A DNA stretch of 64,000 nt from Timema cristinae (lineage: Eukaryota; Arthropoda; Insecta; Phasmatodea; Timematidae): positions 18,246,675 to 18,310,674 of the forward strand of contig JBCFYV010011135.1 in NCBI GenBank assembly GCA_039000515.1. The letters are read 5' to 3'. This document shows positions 56,560 to 64,000 of this stretch, piece after piece. Every line of letters starts with the position of its first letter. Position 1 is the stretch's first letter. The position numbers were made by a program, and so were the translations under genes. The notes beneath the pieces are model-generated. The model saw only the letters and a list, made by a program, of their open reading frames with translations, was not told where the DNA came from and did not search any database.

Positions 56560-57590
56560 TAACCACCAGATTTACTTTTATGGTTTCATACGTCAAGTAA
56601 TAGGATTGTGTTCTTCAGCTGCCACTTTTAATGCATAATAAAATACCTATAACATAACAAAAATATAGTAAAACGTTATCAATTTTGACCGTAAAAGATG
56701 TTTATTCTAAAAGGGCCTTTCTATGAAAAAAAATATCTTTAGTTTGGTCAAATGTGTATCAAGGACACCAGAGTGTTGAACCAAGCTGTTGGTTAGGATG
56801 ATACAAATTAAAATATATACGTAGTTTTTTTTCGTTTTATGTGTCCCTGAACTCAAAATTCTGGTTTTTACAATAATAATTGTAAAAATGACCTTTATGT
56901 ACCTTGGGGCTATAGCCGAAAAGATTTGATTGATTAAATTCACATTAGATATTTATATACAACTTAGTAATGATTCAAGGACAAATTGTCATGAAAATAA
57001 TATTATAAATACTAACGCTAGTTTATCAAGGATTTATTTTTGAAAATTAACTTTTTATGGAATTACTTACTATTTTATTTAAAATAGAAGTCAAATGAAC
57101 ATTTTGCATGCTAATTAACCAAATACACTTGTTTATTTATAAAAATGTGTTTAAAGGTAGTTTAATGACGACAGATTTTTATAAATTTTAACTTATTAAA
57201 AAAATTGCACCGCCCTCCTTATCCTCTAATAGATAAGGGCTGGCGCACATTACACAAAAGCAAAATAAACATATAAACAATAACAAATGATAAATTGCAG
57301 AGGAGCTGATAGGACTGCATAAAAGTGAATAGGCCTTTCTCTCTGGCCTATACAACGATTGTGCTTCCGTGAACTCTCCTTAACCATCATCCGTCATGTT
57401 GGTACTATGAGAAATGGGGAGGAGGTCGAGAATCTTATGTTTAAAGATATAACTCATTTACCTAGAATTAGTAAATTAAAAGATTGCATTGAGTATAAGA
57501 ATGTTTATTATAAAAGATAACAATTGATATATGCAAATGTAAGTAACAACAATGAATAAATAGATATTTTTAAAAATATATATATGTAGA
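56560..57590. other. AT-rich stretch, no gene seen
   Basis: Open frames are short and AT-rich with no domain. No repeat family was recognised. Confidence 0.45.
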
Positions 57591-57596
57591 AGATTG

Positions 57597-57745
57597 GGTT
57601 ATGCCCATGATAATACAGTTAACATAACAACACAGGTTATGCCCATGATAATACAGTTGTCGTAACAACATAGGTTATGCCCATGATAATACAGTTGTCA
57701 TAACGACATAGGTTATGTCCATAATAATACCGTTGTTATAACAAA
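57597..57745. repeat. 38-bp tandem repeat, 4 units
   Basis: Units begin GGTTATGCCCATGATAATAC and continue AGTTGTCGTAACAACATA. The last unit is diverged. Confidence 0.9.
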
Positions 57746-58560
57746 GGTTATATACGACCTAAAGATTATTACCAAGTTAAATCCATGGCCCCTTAGGGTC
57801 TCTGCGGCAATCCACAATACAATGAATACAACATCTAGCCACCACAGGCCAACCGTCCGCATAACAATAGTGAAGTTGTATAAAACTAACTTGAAAATAT
57901 TATTGGCCATCAAAGTTTACCACAATACAAAGAGAGATCCTCCAAGATTAAATAAATATACAATAAATACCAAAATTTACATAGCCGTACGGGCTATAAC
58001 AATTCCCACATTAGGTAGGCAACACGCCTTACGTAGATTTAGAGTGACATTACAAAAGGTAAAGTTCACCATAAATGACAATTATTTGTCGATCCAGAAG
58101 GGCAAAAAGAGATTCTACAAATATTACCTACATTAATAGTTAGAATATTTTATGCCATGCCGGGCATACCTTTCTTCGTGATCTAACATATTTACAAAAG
58201 ACAATATATAATGGTAATCCAAAATTAAATAATACTAGTCCCAAAGTTAAATTTTGAATCGTACCGGCCGAAATAGAATTTGTACCCAGCATAGATTTCT
58301 TTTAAATGAATAATAAAAGTTCGAAAGATAATTTTGATGTGTACGGGCCGAAATAGAATTTATACCTTAGAATCATCCTGTCCTAACGTGATTGTCGTAT
58401 GACACAGTTGAATCAAGAAGTGATCTTACACCACAAACTCAACCCGTATATAAGCCGTTATTCTCTGAGGGGAGGGGAACATAGGGGAAACAAAAGAACA
58501 TCAAAGAACAATCACACGGAACAGAGGGAAGGGGTAAGTTACCAGAGGAAACAACCAGAT
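57746..58560. other. No gene identified; short duplicated motif
   Basis: The plus-strand frame 57822-58136 is Lys/Ile/Thr-rich with no known domain. GGCCGAAATAGAATTT is repeated at about 58265 and 58347, about 80 bases apart. Confidence 0.35.
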
Positions 58561-58760
58561 CATTGGAGGGGCGCGTAGAACGTCACGTGTCTATCACGAG
58601 GTTATTCCCATGATGCAATGGGCGACCTCACGCTCAATTTGCCACACCTTTCACTCGTTTAGTCTGTTTTCACACTCGGTGCAGAAAAGTGCTCGCGAAC
58701 ATGAAAGTTGATTAACGAGAGTTGACACACACTAGCCGAGAAACGGGGCACTTCTTGGTG
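58561..58760 (+). promoter_or_regulatory. Possible promoter and non-coding first exon
   Basis: A GC/CpG-richer patch with CACGTG lies before GCACTTCTTG followed by GTGAGTAC, a strong splice-donor-like sequence at 58758. This could be a 5' UTR exon of a plus-strand gene that reaches the exon at 62170. There is no direct evidence of transcription. Confidence 0.25.
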
Positions 58761-58984
58761 AGTACAAAGTTGTTTATTCTAGGTGTTGTTCAAATAGTGT
58801 CCATTCGCTCGTATATCTTTCATGTTGTAACGTTGATGTCAAATCAACGTTACAAAATCATCTATTGATTTGGTTGAAAATGAATATTTTAAGAGATTTT
58901 CTTACATTATACTGAAAATTATATATTTGTTTTACCGAAATAAGATAATTTAAGGGTAGTTTTATGAGATAGATAGGAATATAA

Positions 58985-59235
58985 CATTATCATAGAACTG
59001 ATAGAGATAGAATGTAATAAGTTGTACTGGATATTACTTACTCGAAATGAGGATAGGTTGTAATGAGGTGGACTAGATAGAACCAGATAAGGATAGAAAT
59101 AAGATATAATGAGGTGGTTTGGGTGGAGCTAGCTTAAGAAAGGTATAGGGTGTAATGAGGTGTACTGGATAGAACATCTCGGGATAAGGATAGAGTATAA
59201 TGAGAGGGATTGGATATAACTACATCAAGATAGCC
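58985..59235 (-). repeat. 46-bp minisatellite, locus 2 (inverse orientation)
   Basis: About 5 units reading GTAATGAGGTG, ACTGGATAGAAC and AAGATAGGGATAG-type segments, which are the reverse complement of the 32480-33150 repeat. Confidence 0.8.
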
Positions 59236-59985
59236 GGGTTGAAATAAACCTGGGATATTAAAAAAAATTTGGATTATATTGGGTTTTATTGGGGCTTATT
59301 GCTTCGCTGGCTTATTCGGGATTGTTTTTTTATGGTTTAATTAAATATATTATGAATGTTATCTGACTAACCCAATAATTCAAATATAATAATTATTCGG
59401 GATCCAGAGAAACATATTTTAATTTTTATATAATTAGGAAATGGGTAATAAGAGTCATAATAAAGGAAAACAATAATGCAACAATGTAATTATTCACAAC
59501 AATAGTGTATAAGCTAGCAGGTTGAAAATCAAAGACTGTTTGTCCAGAGGGAGTCCATGTATCAAACTACTGGCTAGCCAGCTGCAGAATTTGTTTGGTG
59601 CTTTATTTAGGTAAAGATAAAAGGTAAAAACTATTGTTATCTCATTTTATTTTTGACAAATTATTATTTATAGTGGGTAGCATTAATACAGTGTAGGTAA
59701 CTTAAAATGATATTATCCCAAGTGAACTTCTTGTTGAACATATTATTTTGTTCAACCAATTAAAACCTATTTTATAGCATAGTCTATTGTGTAAAATCTA
59801 TAATTTAAAAAATCGTATATAGCACCTAATACAAAGCAATGTATTATTATTGTGTTTGAACAAAATATTTTCCAACAGTATGACTAACCTTTTCAAAAAA
59901 TTAGACGATTGATTTGTATCCAAAATAAAATATGTGTTTTTGTTTCGTTATTTTAAGTGTTTCTTAAATAAAACCCAGGTGGTGC
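59236..59985. other. AT-rich spacer, no gene seen
   Basis: No exon or repeat recognised. Confidence 0.35.
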
Positions 59986-59991
59986 TGGATA

Positions 59992-60062
59992 TATCTATCT
60001 CAAGATAGGGATAGTGAGTAATGAGGAGTACTGGATATAACTATCACAAGATAGGGATAATT
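59992..60062 (-). repeat. 46-bp minisatellite, locus 3 (inverse orientation)
   Basis: About 1.5 units (CTCAAGATAGGGATAG, TGAGTAATGAGGAGTACTGG) of the same family, 750 bases from locus 2. Confidence 0.75.
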
Positions 60063-60655
60063 GGCATACTTTTGTAAGTGCGGCAATGAACTGCCATAGA
60101 TAAGATACTAATCTATAAGATTTACGATAACGTTAGTTCGATTAATTTCTTATCTTTTAACAGACTCTACGATAGATTATGTACCATTGGTTTGTATTGT
60201 ATCACTCTTTTTCTCTTTCTTTGTCTCTCTTTCAAAACGGTTATTAACTAGCGCGCTACTGGTGAAAGGAAATTAATGTGTGTCCTGACGTCATATAAAA
60301 GAGAGGGACCCCATACAAACCGTCACGTCATACATGAGCGACTTTCATGGTTCCGGTTGTCTTGCTAATCAGCTCTCTCCTCTTAGGGGGTTGCTATGAC
60401 AGCATGAACAAGTTGTAAACAACATGGCGTTCTCCTTCTACATTCACAGCGTCTCTTAACCTAATTTCATTGTTTAGTTAACATCAAGTGACGAAGTTCT
60501 CAGTACTGTAAGAAACTTTACCTAGGTCTCGGAGAAGGTTAAATTTGGAAACATTGATTGGAAACAGCTAAGTATGCGTATTTTACATTTTGGTTTTATA
60601 CAGGCCTATGCCTTTAGAATAATATGACTAACTTTACAACTTTTTTCTTTTTTTT
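60063..60655. other. No gene identified
   Basis: 60285-60440 is GC-richer (GAGCGACTTTCATGG, AACATGGCGTTCTCC) and might be transcribed, but no exon could be defined. Confidence 0.3.
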
Positions 60656-60659
60656 TTAG

Positions 60660-60905
60660 AATCTTCTATCATAGCGTCTTATTAAATATTAGGAATTTCT
60701 TTTTATTCATACCAGTGGGTTATGAAGGAGAAAGTTATAATTAAGAGGAAAAACATCCGCATTTTCTTAGAGGTAGTGTGGGTAAACATTTAGAAAAAAA
60801 AAAATCTCCGTACACCCGACCAGGATTCGAACCCTAATCTTCTCAGCACCTGCAGTTCAGCCTATGTGTGAGTGACGCCTCAGACCATTCAATCACCGAA
60901 AACAG
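60660..60905 (-). mobile_element. SINE family B2, diverged
   Basis: Minus-strand head TTCGGTGATTGAATGGTCTG, box B GGTTCGAATCCTGG, body and a degraded tail (AATAAGACGCTATGATAGAA). Confidence 0.7.
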
Positions 60906-60956
60906 TGTTGCAAGGACTTAACTGCTATAATTCAAATGAGTTTTATTATCTTGCGT

Positions 60957-61205
60957 TCGATACCTTAGCTTTAGTTGGTAGCATGTCTCTCTAACAAGAT
61001 AACAGTTCCGGGTTCAATTCCTGGCATGGTCGAAAGATTTACCATTGGTAAAAAATGTTGGTTTACCGTTTGACAGTGATGAATTAACGGCTGGATGTTA
61101 TGTCTGTTCTAGATTTAAGTTAGTTAATAAGTCATGTGGTGATATCACTCTGTATATAAAGTGCATGTTAAATAATTCGTACAATAAAAGTCTTGATCTT
61201 AAATG
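60957..61205 (+). mobile_element. SINE-like family C, copy 2
   Basis: Box A-like TTAGTTGGTAGCATG and box B GGGTTCAATTCCTGGC, then TTTACCATTGGTAAAAAATG, AGATTTAAGTTAGTTAATAA and a 3' end with AATAAAAGTC. Better preserved than the copy at 6296-6500. Confidence 0.65.
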
Positions 61206-61339
61206 CAGATTCAAAATGTAATCATATTTATTATGGTTTCATTGGCCAAATCATATATTTTTTATAACTACTTACTCTATGGCATTAGGAATTTGAAAGT
61301 TCATTGCCGCATTCACAAAACTATGCCACCCATCCCTAT

Positions 61340-61390
61340 CTTGAGCTCATTATATCCAGTTTATCTTATTACAGCCTATATCTCACCGAT
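61340..61390 (+). repeat. 46-bp minisatellite, locus 4 (single unit)
   Basis: CATCCCTATCTTGAGCTCAT, TATATCCAG and ATTACAGCC match the unit of 32480-33150. Confidence 0.65.
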
Positions 61391-61399
61391 CTATACAAA

Positions 61400-61518
61400 T
61401 GTTATCCTGGTTGGGCGTACTGAGGGTGTTTAAACTAAATGGTTTCCCACTTTTGCTCCAAGTAAATTTGGGAACCTTCCTCTAGATTCAAACTCCCTCA
61501 TCCTTTACACATTAGGAC

Positions 61519-61560
<42 letters not shown>

Positions 61561-61600
61561 ATATGAGTAAAACCCGAATGGATAGGATATGGTGCCTGAA
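61400..61600 (+). mobile_element. SINE family B body with an internal (ATT)n expansion
   Basis: From GTTGGGCGTACTGAGGGTGT through the body to ACACATTAGGACT. About 14 ATT units (61518-61559) then interrupt it before the tail ACCCGAATGGATAGGATATG. The microsatellite lies inside the element, not at its end. Confidence 0.65.
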
Positions 61601-62165
61601 TAAATTCACTTAGGGGGATAATTGGTGCCCATACATCGACGAAAAGGGGGCCGTAGCCCCCTTTTTTATATTCAAAAGCTATTTTTTATAATTTTAATTT
61701 TTTTTGTGTGTTTTTGAGATTTATCTGTAATTTTCATTTTACAACTTTGAATCATCAATATTCGAGTTAATATAGATAAAAAATGATAAATTGTATATTT
61801 CCTTCCATTCCTTCTTGGACAGTTTTTTTTCCATTCTAATCTGTTCAATAAAATTTTAAAAAACATGTTTCTTTTCAATGGGTTTAGCTCAACTAATTTT
61901 GGTTGTTGTTAATTTTTCAGAAACTTATTTTTTTGTAAAAACTATCTTTTGAAGCTTATATAATTAGCTCATAGCTATGTTCAGATGCTCTAAAATTCTC
62001 TCCCACAAGGTTTAATTCCTGACATTTTCTCTCAAAAAGGGGAGGGAGAGTGATGTGAGACTCCTAGAAGATAGGGCTTAAATTCGCCCTCTATTTGTAA
62101 AACTCACATGGCTACCCTTTAGGGGGATCACTTGTAAAATGATATCTCGGTTTTGGTTTGTTTAT
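61601..62165. other. Spacer with a small GC hairpin
   Basis: AAGGGGGCCGTAGCCCCCTT (61644-61663) is a perfect 8-base stem with a 4-base loop, flanked by AT-rich DNA. No gene. Confidence 0.4.
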
Positions 62166-62169
62166 TTAG

Positions 62170-62281
62170 GAACGTGGCAATGTATGCGTCTTCTATTGTG
62201 ATGATTCCACCAAATGACCATCATAAGACACGCCCACACACTAGGACAGTCATTGGAGTCCACCCCGACGAATTAGGAATT
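62170..62281 (+). CDS. Probable internal exon, protein not recognised
   Basis: Acceptor TTTGTTTATTTAG and consensus donor GTAAGT bound 112 bases. One frame is open throughout: NVAMYASSIVMIPPNDHHK, then TRPHTRTVIGVHPDELGI. It begins with one base of the preceding codon and ends in phase 0. Its phase does not join directly to 49657-49819 or 63340-63468. I do not recognise the protein. Confidence 0.5.
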
Positions 62282-62294
62282 GTAAGTAACCAAC

Positions 62295-62600
62295 CATTAT
62301 ATTAGCTGGCCCCATTATTGCACTTGGCTATGGTCTCGGGTTTGATTCCGGGCTGGTACCTTGGGTATTTCTCCCGAAAGGGGAATTTCCCCAGTGGTTA
62401 CAAGGCTTTGTTTAGTTAGTCTTAAGTTAAGTTTAATTGTTTTCACTGGTTTCACACCCTCAAGCTCACTATCACCATCACCTCATCTCATCGGGGCATG
62501 TAAAGAGCCTCCACGGAAAGGATGTACGATTAGTACATTCGGGAGTCCCCTGGGCAACGGTACATTAGTACTGGCTAATCTCGCCACAAATTGTTATACG
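62295..62600 (+). mobile_element. SINE-like family D, copy 2
   Basis: Head GGCTATGGTCTCGGGTTTGA (tRNA-like, box B-like GGTTTGATTCCGGGC), then GTTAGTCTTAAGTTAAG, CACCATCACCTCATCTCATC, GGGGCATGTAAAGAGCCTCC and CCTGGGCAACGGTACATTAG. It shares all of these with 38640-38960 at moderate divergence. Confidence 0.6.
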
Positions 62601-63335
62601 AATAATGTAGCCCAGACACAAAAAAAATAAATAAATATATAAACAATATATTTTGATATACTGGTTTTATCCAAATTGTGAGACGCGTAAACCTTAAAGG
62701 TCCATGAAATAAAATATTGTTTTATAATATCATTCCTGATGAGAGATTTCAACAAAGAATAAAAATAATATAATTCGAAAGATAATTTTGAATACAAGAT
62801 TGCTAGCTTGCCTAGGCACAGCTCTTATCCCACCTAAGCAGTATACGGTAATATTATGAGTACCAATAAGGACGAAAATGTAAATTTATAGTCCTCGAAA
62901 GTTAGCACGTGATCCCAGAGACGAATAGAAGTCAATTAAAAGTAGGGCAGATATGGGTAAAGGAAGGTGAAAAATGTGCATGCGTGGAACCGATGGAACA
63001 ACTGGCGCTAGCCCAGACTGCTCTAATCGTGTAAATACTGGAAGCACCCGTATCATTCTATGGGTCTGCACACATGAGGCGTTGAACGCGCGTCAGCAAA
63101 AAGTGGTGAGCTTACACATGAAAGTCCTTGAGGTGTAGCCCTCAGCTCACCTACCTCATTATCACAATAGAAGTTGATGAGGTAACATGTATTTGGATAG
63201 TCTATCGTCACCATAAACGGCGTAAGCAAAGGCAGAGGCAAAACTGGGTAATCCTATTTTAAGAGATAAACTAACTCACTGCATGTTCATTACCCTTTAC
63301 CCAAAACTGAGGGAATATGCACAGAATTTTTTTTT
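62601..63335. other. No gene identified
   Basis: Two minus-strand open frames around 62886-63241 lack known domains. Composition is mixed. Confidence 0.35.
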
Positions 63336-63339
63336 TTAG

Positions 63340-63468
63340 AACTATTTTAGGATGTCAACAATTATTTTTTGATGATTTGCTAGAATTAATTAAGGAAAAC
63401 ATTTCACCAGAAACAATCACTTTAAGGGATAGCATCTCAGCTGAAGAAAAATTCTTATTGACATTGAG
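63340..63468 (+). CDS. HARBI1/PIF-Harbinger-like transposase, N-terminal exon
   Basis: Bounded by a T-rich acceptor (TTTTTTTTTTTAG) and consensus donor (GAG then GTAAGT). One frame is open: TILGCQQLFFDDLLELIKEN, then ISPETITLRDSISAEEKFLL and TLR. The pattern F-LL--I...I---DT-LR-AIS-EE-L--TLR is the conserved start of Harbinger-type nucleases (HARBI1 and relatives), normally followed by a YLATG-like segment, which would be in the next exon beyond this window. It may be a transposon copy or a domesticated gene. The catalytic DDE domain is not visible here. Confidence 0.65.
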
Positions 63469-63734
63469 GTAAGTGTATTTCAATATTATGTAATACTAGC
63501 CCCCTTTCCCGTAAAAAAAATATTGTAAGTAATCCTGTAAAATAAAGCTTCAAATCATCCATCATGTCAATATAAAAACAAAACCTTGTTTTACTTTTTT
63601 TTTTGAAAATACAGTCCTACCATCACTGTATAGCCCCCTCCCTCTTTTTATTCTCCCTCCTATTTTCATCTTATTCCTCTTTCCTCACCCTTGCCCCACG
63701 CCCCCTTCACCAACCCCACTTTCCCTTCAACAAC

Positions 63735-63896
63735 TTTTTTTTTCCAATGACTATATAATATACTATCGACTTTTTTATGAGGAATAAATTAAATTTTCAA
63801 AATAAAATATAGCCTATGTTACTCGCTGATAATGTAGCTTTATATTGGTGAAAGAATTTTTAAAATCGGTCCAGTAGTTTTTGAGTTTATCTATTA
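63735..63896 (+). mobile_element. Non-LTR retrotransposon 3' end, copy 2
   Basis: Shares GAGGAATAAATTAAATTTTC, TATAGCCTATGTTACTCGCT and CAGTAGTTTTTGAGTTTATC with 50190-50462. It is cut short by the SINE at 63897. Confidence 0.6.
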
Positions 63897-64000
63897 GGGG
63901 TGACCTGGTGGTCTAGGGGTAAGGTGTCAGGCTTCTGTGCTGGCGGCCGCGGTTCAATCCTCGGTCCCGGCACAGATTTATCTGATTTCCAAACTCTTCC
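63897..64000 (+). mobile_element. SINE family A, cut by the window end
   Basis: Full head (GGTGACCTGGTGGTCTAGGG, box B GGTTCAATCC) and start of the body (TTTATCTGATTTCC). The rest lies beyond the window. It is inserted in the non-LTR 3' end. Confidence 0.9.

Noticed and set aside
61644..61663. A bacterial-type rho-independent terminator
   Set aside because: The hairpin followed by T bases looks similar, but nothing else is prokaryotic here. It is more likely a chance or repeat-derived palindrome.

Overview
The window is 64 kb of AT-rich animal nuclear DNA, most likely from an insect or other arthropod. The evidence is split genes with GT-AG introns, many tRNA-derived SINEs with (AAT)n tails and target-site duplications, decayed mariner, hAT-like, pogo-like and Helitron-like elements, and a repeat end that resembles arthropod non-LTR retrotransposons. 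I cannot name the species. There are no bacterial operons, rRNA genes, CRISPR arrays or free-standing tRNA genes. Two runs of exactly 100 N (12470-12569 and 32218-32317) are scaffold gaps.

The only gene I can identify with confidence is a ZIP/SLC39 zinc transporter on the minus strand. A large 5' exon (about 36931-35998) carries TM1-TM5 and a His-rich loop. A 3' exon (26318-26019) carries TM6-TM8. The intron is about 9.7 kb. As assembled, the 5' exon needs five frame corrections, and all five have the sign of a missing base. The 3' exon runs straight into a 50-bp minisatellite whose unit is partly the last coding bases of that exon.

The 3' exon, its minisatellite and about 4 kb of flank occur twice: 7180-12469 and 12570-26394. 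One boundary of each copy lies exactly at the first N gap. This is best explained by two overlapping contigs (possibly two haplotypes) joined without merging. The array has about 10 units in the first copy and about 180 in the second.

Three other probable exons lie on the plus strand: 49657-49819 (unrecognised), 62170-62281 (unrecognised), and 63340-63468 (N-terminal region of a HARBI1/PIF-Harbinger-like transposase).

The rest is repeat-dominated. SINE family A has a head with GGTCTAGGGGTAAGG. Families B1 and B2 have two different tRNA-like heads. A, B1 and B2 end in the same 3' tail (CCCGAACGGGTAGTAAGACG). Families C and D are rarer. Three family A insertions with different target-site duplications lack the tRNA head and start at essentially the same base, which suggests a recurrent head-less form. 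Also present are a three-copy foldback element family, a 46-bp minisatellite found at four loci on both strands, a 74-bp/30-bp hierarchical tandem array, several nested insertions, and a mariner pseudogene.
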